DNA of 64,000 nucleotides, taken from NCBI GenBank assembly GCA_029582155.1, contig CM055896.1, positions 22,878,184 through 22,942,183 on the forward strand, read 5' to 3'. Made by a program: the position numbers and the translations under genes. Under the pieces are notes generated by a model that had not been told where the DNA came from, ran no database searches, and worked only from the letters and a program-made list of their open reading frames with translations. The stretch is from Panopea generosa (Eukaryota; Mollusca; Bivalvia; Adapedonta; Hiatellidae). Shown in pieces: positions 26,863 to 37,701 of this stretch; the stretch's first letter is position 1; the number at the start of each line of letters is the position of its first letter.

Positions 26863-29727
26863 ATGTTGAATGCAACCTCCGTGACAACGTCCATGACACA
26901 TCCCAATACTCTAACAAGGGCTGAACACGTCTTCTATCCCAACCTTCTAGCAACGGCTGAACACGTCTTCTATCCCAATCATCTAGCAATGGCTAAACAC
27001 GTCTTCTATCCCAATCCTCTACCAACGGCTGAACACATCTTCTATCCCAATCATCTAGCAACGGCTGAACACATCTTCTATCCCAATCATCTAACAACGG
27101 CTGAACACATCTTCTATCCCAATCCTCTACCAACGGCTAAACACATCTTCTATCCCAATCATCTAGCAACGGCTGAACACGTCTTCTATCCCAATCATCT
27201 AGCAACGGCTGAACACGTCTTCTATCCCAATCATCTAGCAATGGCTAAACATGTCTTCTATTCCAATCATCTAGCAACGGCTGAACACATCTTCTATCCC
27301 AATCATCTAGCAACGGCTAAACACGTCTTCTATCCCAATCCTCTAACAACGGCTGAACACGTCTTCTATCCCAATCCTCTAACAACGGCTGAAAACATCT
27401 TCTATCCCAATCATCTAGCAACGGCTAAACACGTCTTCTATCCCAATATTCTAACAAGGGCTGAACACGTCTTCTATCCCAACCTTCTAGCAACGGCTGA
27501 ACACGTCTTCTATCCCAATCATCTAGCAATGGCTAAACACGTCTTCTATTCCAATCATCTAGCAACGGCTGAACACATCTTCTATCCCAATCATCTACCA
27601 ACGGCTAAACACGTCTTCTATCCCAATCCTCTAACAACGGCTAAACACGTCTTCTATCCCAATCCTCTAACAACGGCTGAAAACATCTTCTATCCCAATC
27701 ATCTAGCAACGGCTAAACACGTCTTCTATCCCAATCCTCTAACAACGGCTGAACACATCTTCTATCCCAATCCTCTAACAACGGCTAAACACATCTTCTA
27801 TCCCAATCCTCTAACAACGGCTGAACACGTCTTCTATCCCAATCTTCTAACAACGGCTGAACACGTCTTCTATCCCAATCCTCTAGCAAAGGCTGAACAC
27901 ATCTTCTATCCCAACCCTCTAGCAACGGCTGAACACGTCTTCTATCCCAATCCTCTAACAACGGCTGAACACATCTTCTATCCCAATCCTCTAACAACGG
28001 CTAAACACGTCTTCTATCCCAATCCTCTAGCAACGGCTGAAAACATCTTCTATCCCAATCATCTAGCAACGGCTAAACACGTCTTCTATCACAATCCTCT
28101 AACAACGGCTGAACACGTCTTCTATCCCAATCCTCTAACAACGGCTGAACACGTCTTCTATCCCAATCCTCTAGCAACGGCTGAACACATCTTCTATCCC
28201 AATCCTCTAACAACGGCTGAACACGTCTTCTATCCCAACCCTCTAGCAACGGCTGAACACATTTTCTATCCAAATCCTCTAGCAACGGCTGAACACATCT
28301 TCTATCCCAATCCTCTAACAACGGCTGAACACGTCTTCTATCCCAACCTTCTAGCAACGGCTGAACACGTCTTCTATCCCAATCCTCTAACAACGACTGA
28401 ACACGTCTTCTATCCTAATCCGCTAACAACGGCTAAACACGTCTTCTATCCCAATCCTCTAACAACGGCTGAACACATCTTCTATCCCAATCCTCTAACA
28501 ACGGCTGAACACACCTTCTATCCCAACCCTCTAGCAACGGCTGAACACATTTTCTATCCAAATCCTCTAGCAACGGCTGAACACATCTTCTATCCCAATC
28601 CTCTAACAACGGCTGAACACGTCTTCTATCCCAACCCTCTAGCAACGGCTGAACACATTTTCTATCCAAATCCTCTAGCAACGGCTGAACACATCTTCTA
28701 TCCCAATCCTCTAACAACGGCTAAACACGTCTTCTATCCCAATCCTCTAACAACGACTGAACACGTCTTCTATCCTAATCCGCTAACAACGGCTGAACAC
28801 GTCTTCTATCCCAATCCTCTAACAACGGCTAAACACGTCTTCTATCCCAATCCTCTAGCAACGGCTGAACACGTCTTCTATCCTAATCCGCTAACAACGG
28901 CTGAACACGTCTTCTATCCCAATCCTCTAACAACGGCTAAACACGTCTTCTATACCAATCTTCTAACAACGACTGAACACGTCTTCTATCCTAATCCGCT
29001 AACAACGGCTGAACACGTCTTCTATCCCAATCCTCTAACAACGGCTGAACACGTCTTCTATCCCAATCCTCTAACAACGGCTGAACACGTCTTCTATCCC
29101 AATCCTCTAACAACGGCTGAACACGTCTTCTATCCCAATCCTCTAGCAACGGCTGAACACCTCTTCTATCCCAATCCTCTAACAACGGCTAAACACGTCT
29201 TCTATCCCAATCCTTTAACAACGGCTAAACACGTCTTCTATCCCAATCCTTTAGCAACGGCTGAACACGTCTTCTATCCCAATCCTTTAGCAACGGCTGA
29301 ACACGTCTTCTATCCCAATCCTCTAGCAACGGCTGAACACCTCTTCTATCCCAATCCTCTAACAACGGCTAAACACGTCTTCTATCCCAATCCTTTAACA
29401 ACGGCTAAACACGTCTTCTATCCCAATTATCTAGCAATGGCTAAACACGTCTTCTATCCCAATCCTCTAACAACGGCTGAACACGTCTTCTATCACAATC
29501 CTCTAACAACGGCTGAACACGTCTTCTATCCCAATCCTCTAACAACGGCTGAACACGTCTTCTATCCCAATCCTCTAACAACGGCTGAACACGTCTTCTA
29601 TCCCAATCCTCTAACAACGGCTAAACACGTCTTCTATCCCAACCCTCTAGCAACGGCTGAACACGTCTTCTATCCCAACCCTCTAACAACGGCTGAACAC
29701 GTCTTCTATCCAAAACGACCAAAATAA
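26863..29727 (+). CDS. 954-codon open frame across a 36-bp minisatellite (doubtful gene)
   Basis: From an ATG at 26863 the plus strand stays open for 954 codons to a TAA at 29725-29727. After about 12 residues the product is almost entirely a 12-residue repeat of the form N-P-L-T-T-A-E-H-V-F-Y-P, about 78 copies. There is no signal peptide, membrane span or non-repeat domain. Because the unit is 36 bp, any stop-free unit yields a long frame, so openness is weak evidence for coding. Variation among units falls largely at codon positions 1 and 2 (GTC/ATC, GAA/AAA, ACA/GCA, CCT/CAT), with fewer silent changes. That argues against selection on a protein. An AATAAA overlaps the stop. I treat it as probably non-coding. 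Confidence 0.2.
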   Translation: MLNATSVTTSMTHPNTLTRAEHVFYPNLLATAEHVFYPNHLAMAKHVFYPNPLPTAEHIFYPNHLATAEHIFYPNHLTTAEHIFYPNPLPTAKHIFYPNHLATAEHVFYPNHLATAEHVFYPNHLAMAKHVFYSNHLATAEHIFYPNHLATAKHVFYPNPLTTAEHVFYPNPLTTAENIFYPNHLATAKHVFYPNILTRAEHVFYPNLLATAEHVFYPNHLAMAKHVFYSNHLATAEHIFYPNHLPTAKHVFYPNPLTTAKHVFYPNPLTTAENIFYPNHLATAKHVFYPNPLTTAEHIFYPNPLTTAKHIFYPNPLTTAEHVFYPNLLTTAEHVFYPNPLAKAEHIFYPNPLATAEHVFYPNPLTTAEHIFYPNPLTTAKHVFYPNPLATAENIFYPNHLATAKHVFYHNPLTTAEHVFYPNPLTTAEHVFYPNPLATAEHIFYPNPLTTAEHVFYPNPLATAEHIFYPNPLATAEHIFYPNPLTTAEHVFYPNLLATAEHVFYPNPLTTTEHVFYPNPLTTAKHVFYPNPLTTAEHIFYPNPLTTAEHTFYPNPLATAEHIFYPNPLATAEHIFYPNPLTTAEHVFYPNPLATAEHIFYPNPLATAEHIFYPNPLTTAKHVFYPNPLTTTEHVFYPNPLTTAEHVFYPNPLTTAKHVFYPNPLATAEHVFYPNPLTTAEHVFYPNPLTTAKHVFYTNLLTTTEHVFYPNPLTTAEHVFYPNPLTTAEHVFYPNPLTTAEHVFYPNPLTTAEHVFYPNPLATAEHLFYPNPLTTAKHVFYPNPLTTAKHVFYPNPLATAEHVFYPNPLATAEHVFYPNPLATAEHLFYPNPLTTAKHVFYPNPLTTAKHVFYPNYLAMAKHVFYPNPLTTAEHVFYHNPLTTAEHVFYPNPLTTAEHVFYPNPLTTAEHVFYPNPLTTAKHVFYPNPLATAEHVFYPNPLTTAEHVFYPKRPK
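26890..29712. repeat. 36-bp minisatellite, about 78 units
   Basis: Units contain CCTCTAACAACGGCTGAACA then CGTCTTCTATCCCAAT. Length is strictly conserved at 36 bp throughout, with no visible indels. Blocks of variant units are reused, for example units with GCAATGGCTAAACACG. Minus-strand frames of 64-106 codons (LEDWDRR repeats) are its other face. Confidence 0.95.
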
Positions 29728-31195
29728 AATCAACATTGAAACACAGTACATTACAAACGTGTCTGACATATAATCATTTAGTTATATATATATCATAATT
29801 CTAATATGCTGATATTAATAAGGAAAGTTTCTGTAAAATTACAAAGTTGACATTCAAAGCCTTACGAGTATCTGGTTACTTAAACCCTAAATGCTAATTT
29901 GAGGTTGAGGTGAAAGGAGAACGACTTTACACAAATATAAATAAATCATTAATCGAATTTAAAATATGTTCTCATTTGAATATAAATAGAGATAATAAAC
30001 CGACAACTGCAAAAAAGTAATGGATTTTTGAAAATAATCTAAACGTGTTTTATTGCCTGGCATAATTTCTCTGCAACAATGTAATTGAAAAAATGGAATA
30101 AAAACTAAACATGTTTATCTCACAAAATGCTGTGCTACATAAAGAGACAATAACTGCTTAGCTTGACATTTCCAAACGATATGATGGTATGATGGACTGA
30201 TGGAATTAAAAATTGTTATATATTTGTTGTAAACATAATCATATACTGTAAAATACTTATTAAACATGTATAAATCAGTATGATACCAAAGTTTTAACGT
30301 AACAATCGATTCTATAATTCCCATTGTTAATGTAAAGACATGTTCCTTGTATACAGACTATGCAATGCCGGAGTTAATTCAGTTACTATGCATAGTTACT
30401 TTCAATGTAGACATCGACTAGCAATAACTATTTTATATGGGCATTGTGAAATGTTCTTGTCACACCGACTTTGAACTTATGCCAATTCACTATAGTAATC
30501 ACATTTTCTTTTCGATGGTTTTATTTTATGATATTATACCGTTGGTTTTCCAATTAGAAATTGAAGAATTTAAAAATAAATTTTCCCAGTCTATTTTTGG
30601 TGTGCAATGAAGTCACAATGATAATGTATTGCACACTGTACGGTTTTCAAACATTTTAAATTAATATTTAGTAATTGATTCGACACTTCATATATAATAA
30701 AAACAGCAAAACAAGTATCTGAGGATAGTTACCTTATGAAGAAAGACACCACTCACTACTTTTTTCTTTAACTCTGCACTTATAACGTAACGATCGATAC
30801 TTCTCTTAATTGTGAATAAATCGTTATTTAAAACCTGTATTTATTAATCAGTAATTCTTATATACATGTTATCTACTCCGCTGATGGAAATCATCATAAC
30901 ATGTCCGATTCAATCGTATGTACTCGGACAATTCCGTCACCATTCAATATCGGAATGGTCAACTGATATGTACAAAGATATAAATGCATTTTCGTTTCAG
31001 TTTGTTGGAACATAATTATTTCTTTCAAATACTAGAAGCCGTTTATGAATAACGTTAGGAACAAATACTGTTAGTAAGATAATTAAACGTAAAAATAATT
31101 GTGGTCCCGGAATGCAAATCCGGATCGCAAGAGTCATAATCCATAGATATAACCATTGCGTCATGTAGTTATATTATACAAATATGGACTTTCCA
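29728..31195. other. AT-rich region, no gene recognised
   Basis: No coding exon supported. GTGTGCAAT (30600-30608) and ATTGCACAC (30628-30636) form a small perfect hairpin. Near 31100-31170 the minus strand has tRNA-like A- and B-box spacing (ACGCAATGGTTATATC, GATTTGCATTCCGG), too degenerate to call. Confidence 0.4.
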
Positions 31196-31267
31196 GTTGT
31201 GCAATATGATGTGCTATGCAAAAGTAAAAATAATATTGACCGAGGCGGTAGCATCATATTGCACAAC
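31196..31267. repeat. hairpin, 16-bp perfect inverted repeat
   Basis: GTTGTGCAATATGATG at 31196-31211 is exactly complementary to CATCATATTGCACAAC at 31252-31267. The pairing continues after a one-base bulge (GCTA/TAGC). The loop is about 40 nt. It could be a tiny foldback element, a miRNA-like hairpin or chance, and nothing decides between them here. Confidence 0.7.
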
Positions 31268-31444
31268 ATAAAAGTCATCAATTGTTTTATTATATCAACT
31301 ATAAATAAATATATTCAGAGCCTTTCCTTTAGCTTTATTTTGTATGGAAAAGGTTACCAAGTTATGATTATACATTTTACATATAACAATTGTAGAATCT
31401 ATTTAAATAACAAAAATGAAATATATTTATTTTAAAAGAAAATC

Positions 31445-31535
31445 CCGAGTGGGCTACGGACCATGGCGAAAACACACACAAAATCTTACATAGGCTACGT
31501 TCAACGTCTTAGCCACTCGGCAACGGACACATCTT
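31445..31535 (-). repeat. tRNA-derived remnant (SINE head or tRNA pseudogene)
   Basis: The minus strand reads GTTGCCGAGTGGCTAAGACG, a good pol III A-box like those of Ser/Leu tRNAs. About 45 nt later comes a degenerate B-box region, GTCCGTAGCCCACTCGGG. No intact cloverleaf can be folded by eye and no 3' body or tail is clear. Confidence 0.4.
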
Positions 31536-33400
31536 AATAAAAGTTTGTTATTTTTACATTTAAATCATTCAATTGTTTCTCTTGTAAATAATGGCGAAAT
31601 GTGTTGCCTTCTATGTCGTATCGGCATCTGTAATACCAATAAGTTTGCTGAAATCGGATGCGAATCTCTTGTTCGTTTGAAAACAACCTGCATTCGGAAC
31701 ACCTCAGTTTCCATTGTTGCGTTTGGTTAACACTTGGAATTTCCGCCGGCTATTTTTAGTAACGGTGGTGTCTCGTAATTTTATGCACAGTTTTTTCCAA
31801 AACTCAGGTTAAAATATCGTATTTGTTCAATTTGAATCATTCTGGCCAATCAGAATATATCTGTTTATAGATCTTATAATAAAACGAGATCGGATATATA
31901 AATCTAATTTTTAATCGAGTTTAATCGATGATGGTCGAAAAGTTCCGAAAGTTTACTGATATCACTGTGATTATATATTCTAAATCATTCACGTAATTCC
32001 AAAGGTCATGTCTAATTCCAATATCGGCGATAAAAGCGAATTTAAATACATGTTTTGACGATAAATAGCGATATTTTGCACCAGATATGAACCAGACATC
32101 CGCATTTTATGCTAAATTATACAAGTTGTTCTTAAATTAAAAGGGTAGAACTCATTGGTTATGCCGCTTTAAAATTGTATTTGTGTTCAAACATACGAGG
32201 GTTGCGTTGGATTCCCGAATGTTATTTATAAAACAATCAAATCATTCGTTGCATTTAAAGGTTTAAAATAGCAGTTTCTTTATTACTCTCTTTAATCGGG
32301 CTTCTATTTAATTAAGCATGTATCAAAAGGAGGTAAATACAAATTTGTAAAGTTTGTTAATTCATTAATCATTTATATTAAGTTTGATGTTTTGTCCTTT
32401 GACTGCTGCGTCTTATTTGAATACACTGAACATGCAGCCAGTGTCAATCGTACTAGTATTGTTGTATATTGTAATAAAATAAACGTAAATAAGTGACATA
32501 TTACAAATGAATACGAACAGAAGCGCTATATTCGTATTATAATTCATATTGTTTTTGCAAATTATGCTGGCTGTTATTTTAAGAGTCGTGTAAAATATAT
32601 ATATAGGAGTCTTAAAACTGTTTTACTGCTACATGTATGCACACGTGGGCCGGCAAACATGTATACATAAAGTATAGGTCTAGTTCTACAAATTACTTAT
32701 ACGCAATAGTTTCAAATGTGATCTAGCGTAAAATTACAGAATAGTCAAGACGCAATATCAAAGTTGTCAGTGTTGGCATGACTATGTCAATGACGTCGTG
32801 TTTGTTGTCGTAGCTCTTTCCTTACCACATGGCAACGACAATTACAGTAACCACATGTACAAACCGATAACCATTGGCAACAATTAAAGTTTGTTTGGGT
32901 ACAGTTGCAATAATAAAAAGGAACTTAACACTGGTAAATGGTACAAGAAGTTAGAGGTCGTTTTTTAAACTATCTACATTATAACGCAAATAACAATATA
33001 ATTGTAAAATAAAATGTATAAAGGTATGTTTGCTATAAAAAATAAAATAGATCTTAAACATACAAATGAATAAACATGAATCAATGGCCATAAAGTCTTA
33101 ATCGTATACTGACAAAAGCTATTGTCTTCTTTATTGCGTTTATGTTTTATTTCTATAATATTTATAACATTTGTATGTTGATATAAAAGTATATTACGTA
33201 GATAACATAAACACGCTTGGTGGTTTACATATGTATAACTTTATCGCCCATAATGTAAATGAATATGAGAAACTCATTATTGATTTTTTCTGAGACTCAC
33301 CTCCATTTGGTTTTATGTAGCTTTTGGCACCTAGTAAAACGAAACTGTAACAACGCTCAAAAGCACACCCAATATATCAGAGTCTATGTTTCGCTATTTT
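31536..33400. other. AT-rich region, one unexplained short frame
   Basis: The 61-codon plus frame at 31545-31730 contains MCCLLCRIGIC and KFAEIGCESLVR, a Cys-pair pattern that could be a small zinc-binding exon. It has no neighbours to support it. The remainder shows nothing recognisable. Confidence 0.3.
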
Positions 33401-33500
33401 CTTAGGAGGTCATTTGTCTCTTAGGCGATGTGGTCTAAAGATCTGTCACCAACGCCGATGACGTAGGGTCCAAACAAGCTCGGTCCAAAAAACGTTGCAT
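33401..33500 (+). repeat. weak tRNA-like (SINE head) remnant
   Basis: TCTTAGGCGATGTGGTCTAA resembles an A-box. GATGACGTAGGGTCCAAAC, about 35 nt downstream, resembles a decayed B-box. Spacing is right for a tRNA-derived SINE head but matches are imperfect. Confidence 0.22.
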
Positions 33501-34734
33501 GCGAAGTTTACCAGTTTCTTGGCAGCCGGCATATAGTACTACTCAGATTTGCTCTGATGGCAACCAACATAAATTCTATATATAACAGGTAAAGTGTTGA
33601 AAATGTATTTAATCACATTATTTTGTTAGTTGTGCTTCCAATTTGTCATTTTGAATCAAATATATAATATGACATATACACGTAATTTACCAAGAGTATA
33701 AAACACAGTTACTATGCTTGTTTGGGTCAAAAGACACTTTTCATCTTCGAAAACAACGTTCCAAATGCACTTGAAAACGAACCCGACCATAAACTATTTC
33801 TTTAATCCCTGACTTGAACATAGTTACGAAATGTTTTGTTGAAGATTTATAGGCTATTAGTAATTGTAATAACATAGAGTTTCGCTTTTCGTCTCGTGAC
33901 TGGAAATGGTATCATAACACTATAACATATTTTATACAAGATGAATGACTTAATTTGACAGCAAAAAATTTATTTATTGGTTTTGCTGTTATAAAAGTTG
34001 ATTTTCTCCTTTATGAAAATCTGACACACGGTATATTTAATTGAAATACCACAGTATGCATTTAAAAAACTTTTATTTCTGATTTTGTAAGCGAAATGAC
34101 TCTTGTAAACAAAAGGCAACCATATTTCGTATATTCCGCGTGGTTATAAGTGACAAAAATGCTTGACTAGTTTCTGAAATATAAAGTTTTTTTAATTGCG
34201 ATATTTGGGTATTAAAATCTTGGTACACTTACATTCTCGCCAGGCTGCCGGGGAATCATCTATTTGAAAGTGTGCTGCCTGTTTTGCAACGGGACAGTCT
34301 ATAATATACTGCAACATTGACCGACTCAAGCATTGAACAAAAACGCGCGTTCGAGTAACATTGCTCGAAATTGTTAAAACGAAAATTGAAGACGAAACTA
34401 ACAAGATTAAGAAGGCCACATATTATAAAACACTGATATTGTCTTACAGGTTGGACGATTTTCCCCTGTAGAATAAATTTTGATTCTTTGTTTTGGACTT
34501 TGAATAAAATGAAATCTTGTCAATTTCAAATGTGTACTTATGTTTAGGATAGTTCGTTCAATATAAACTGAATATCAATAATGTTTACAAGCGTTATTAT
34601 ACATGTATAACACGTGACGATAGTATAACGTCATTAAGCATACATTAATCTTCCATTCTGGATGCGGTTTATATTATCTTTTGTTTAAAATTAAACAAGC
34701 AACACTCTTATCTGTTGTTATAATTGCATAGCTA
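33501..34734. other. AT-rich region with one weak exon candidate
   Basis: On the minus strand 34419-34233 encodes a hydrophobic stretch followed by a Cys-containing segment. It ends at a consensus splice donor GTAAGT (plus 34227-34232). There is no ATG (the frame opens at GTG just after a stop), so it is not called as a gene. Nothing else seen. Confidence 0.3.
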
Positions 34735-35010
34735 TATCTTCTATACTTGGTCTTCATTACTCTTCTGGGTTGCACAATGTTTCATAATAACGAAAGTGGA
34801 TAGTAATTACTTGATTTTATAGTATTGCTAAAACCATAACTCCTTAGTGACTGTTTTTAAAAAGTGAGAAAATAAATAACTTCGATCAAAATGTGTATTT
34901 CTTAAAAGAGCGGACCGAGCTTTTAACTTTTTTCTATATTTTACATTTCATAATGACTTGGTTGTTTTCCAACTGCTTCTCTCCCAGTGTTCTGAAGTGC
35001 ACAAATTTAA
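34735..35010 (-). repeat. dispersed repeat, copy B
   Basis: Reverse complement of 521-800, diverged but collinear, including GAGCGGACCGA, AATAAATAACTTCGA and CCTTAGTGAC on the plus strand. It ends near the segment CCCAGTGTTCTGAAGTGCAC, matching the left copy's edge. Confidence 0.75.
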
Positions 35011-36420
35011 AATCACATAAATTACAGTTCGTCGTCGCTCATCAGGTATGAAATTTCAATAGATTTGAACGGTGTTATCAGTGCCAAGTTAAGCATTACC
35101 TGTGCGTTTTGTAAGTACTTGAGTTAAATAAAGTACAAAGACATTCTCAACACATTCATAAAAAACAGAAACAATGAATTTAATCCTGATAATTCTAATC
35201 CTGGTGCTGATATATGTTTATATTTAATTTGCTCAGACTCGTCAAGTAAATGAAAATTTAAACTATCCGCTGCAAAGTAAACGCGTAGATATACATTACT
35301 TTTGTACTGGTTGCCATTAAATCCACTAGATCTTATATCCAATACTATCGTAGCCGTTAGTATTTCCATTATCAAATGATTTCAACAACAATAGATGGTT
35401 TATTGTAAAGGGACATAATATTTTGAGGTGAAACAAATTAAACACCCGCCTTTTATCTCCCGATTTGGACAAATATAAAATCGATACTTCAAGAAAATAC
35501 CTACACAGTGTAGAGCTGGCGTCATTTTTTAGGTTTTATCTATAAGAATGTTTAAATGTGTCAACATTTACGAAGGTCATATAAATCCACGCTCATGAAT
35601 TGATGGAGAATCCGAATTTTTAGCGTTTCAAATAACTTTTACTTGCAAGGGTTGTGTATTTACATTTTGTCACGATCGTTAAATCTTTTTATTTTATTTT
35701 TCCTGTCGAATATTTGGATCTGTGGGAATTTTTGTCAACGACTAGCATTCACGTTCACTAAACCAGGGTTATGTTTAATGGCATAATTCATTGTATCGTT
35801 ACATCTCAAATATGAACATTTTATGACCTACTTCATTGTTTCTCAAAATAACTGTTGGTGTGATTGAGGCGCCCGGTTAAAATCACTGAACTAAAGAAAT
35901 CAATAAATCAGTAAACCAAAGATAATAGCTAACAACTTTTTTGTTGTATTTTACTATTAGAATAAGCGTGGAAACGTGGTTCACGTCATTTTCGTTGGTA
36001 TAATATCAAATCGACCATCAAAATGTCGATGCTTCTTTGTTAACGCGAGAAACGTAAAAAGTAGTCTGGCGCCAGTGGTTTTATCAAATATAAAATTTAC
36101 ATTGTCCTTTGAAAATGCATTAAATACATATATGATAGTGAAATTGGAAATATCGTAATTTCAGCAAGCAAGCAGCCACATGTATCAAACACAACTTGTT
36201 ATCACTACTGATATAACAGACTTGATGATATAGAAAAGTTCACCACTTACTTTCAAAGTATTGTAGTTAAACATTTCTTTGTAGAAAATTTGTCAATATT
36301 TATAGTGTTATGGGTATAATCATATTTAAAGGAATTTCTAAGTGAGATTTATCATTGGGCCAGCACTGTGATATGATTTCAATAATAAGGTTTACAATTT
36401 ATTTTATTTGGTAATATAGG
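35011..36420. other. AT-rich region, no gene recognised
   Basis: Short frames here (for example 35124-35375 minus, 35976-36158 plus) have no recognisable domain, no splice context and no neighbours. I do not call them. Confidence 0.45.
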
Positions 36421-36523
36421 CGTCTGGCCCAAAATAGAAACACACAGTACAATTTTACAATAGTGACAAATATACAAAATTATAAATGTAGTTGTAGCCT
36501 TACAATGGATATTATTAAGGTAG

Positions 36524-37372
36524 CTATAGACTTTTTACTAGTTTTTTAGTGGTCATTGTGTGATACAAATATTTAGCTATTGACAAAATTTCATCTGATT
36601 TTGAACATGACATAAGGGAATAGAATAACTTATGAGAGCTGTTTCTTAACCATATACACTTTGTATAAGTATCTCTCATGTTGTTATACAGCGGACATTC
36701 GAAGAAAAAGTGATATTCATCTTCAATAACATATGTGTTTGTCCTTAAGCAGAAAAAGCAGTATCCTTAATGCCTATCGATACCTATATATCTTCACTTT
36801 TCTATTATTAGGTTATGACTTGAGCAACGAAAATTAGACATAGCCCTTTTATATTTATATGGCAAGTCTAGAGTTAAATAATGCTCAACGTTGAGTAGAT
36901 ACTTTTAGTAACCATAATGTAGTGTTTTTGATGAAGATTCAACATCTTCATGCCGATTTTGTGAATAACAATCAATTAAACGTTGCTTTAAAATATTAAT
37001 AAACCCTACATCATTCCCTACGTCATGGGAGATCCACACGTACCCAAAGCCAAATTTGAAAAGTGTAACTTTTATACACCCTGCCCAAGTTTTTCTACCA
37101 GATTCATGTAGACGTTTTAGCATAACATTACTGTTTTGAATACCTGTGGTCTCCCATGCGTGTTATTTTTAACCAATATTTAATACAGTTTGTCATGTAA
37201 ATAGTACAAAGTGATATTCTTCCACATTCAACAAGAGCAAAATAGCATGCAGTATTTGGAGACAAATTACAATATTGTTCGGAAAATTGATCTTGTAAAG
37301 ATTCTATTTTATCAACATAATTAGGACATATATACCATATAAAACGTAAAAGGAGTATCGCCCCCACCAACT
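36524..37372 (-). pseudogene. 5'-truncated LINE ORF2, C-terminal end
   Basis: Read on the minus strand, the remnant starts within the RT thumb/connector (about 37370-37130, including ACYFALVECGR and CIKYWLKITRM). It continues through GRKTWAGCIKV, FGFGYVWISHDVGNDVGF and KQRLIDCYSQNRHEDV (37123-36905). After a frameshift near 36900 it goes on as YLLNVEHYLTLDL and FRCSSHNLIIEK. It then carries a C-x2-C ... H-x4-C zinc knuckle (YCFFC, YHFFFEC) and ends KKLVKSL before a TAG at 36526-36524. This order is that of the ORF2 C-terminus of many invertebrate non-LTR elements. In-frame TGA and TAA codons at about 36800 and 36770 disable it. The break near 37375 is typical 5' truncation. Confidence 0.85.
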
Positions 37373-37457
37373 TTTGGATCCATAAAATGACGACCCGCGC
37401 AGCGCGCTAAAAATAGATTGACTTTAAATAAGTGCAATTTTACATGAAAGTATAAAG

Positions 37458-37522
37458 CAGCCTCTGGTTAGCGACTTCGTTCTGGAATCTAATAGTCGTG
37501 AGATCAAATCATCTCACGAGTA
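37458..37522 (+). repeat. decayed tRNA-derived SINE head
   Basis: CTCTGGTTAGCGACTTCG resembles an A-box. GTCGTGAGATCAAATCATC, with its complement TCTCACGAG, resembles a T-arm/B-box at the right spacing. A T-rich run follows at 37524. It lies between the truncated LINE and the transposase gene. Confidence 0.4.
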
Positions 37523-37701
37523 TTTTTTTTTTTAATTTTGTAAATCAATCAACAGAGTAACCCTAATCTATAACACATATAGTATATATAAATAGTTTCA
37601 ATTATCAAACTTAACACTAGTTTAAAACATATCATCATGTATTTCTCCATACTTTTGTTTTTCATTTAGAGTGTTAGTCAATGTTTAATTTTCCATTTCA
37701 G

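Noticed and set aside
34233-34419. Signal-peptide-like first exon with GTAAGT donor on the minus strand
   Set aside because: No ATG. An in-frame stop directly precedes the GTG start, and no acceptor or partner exon was seen.
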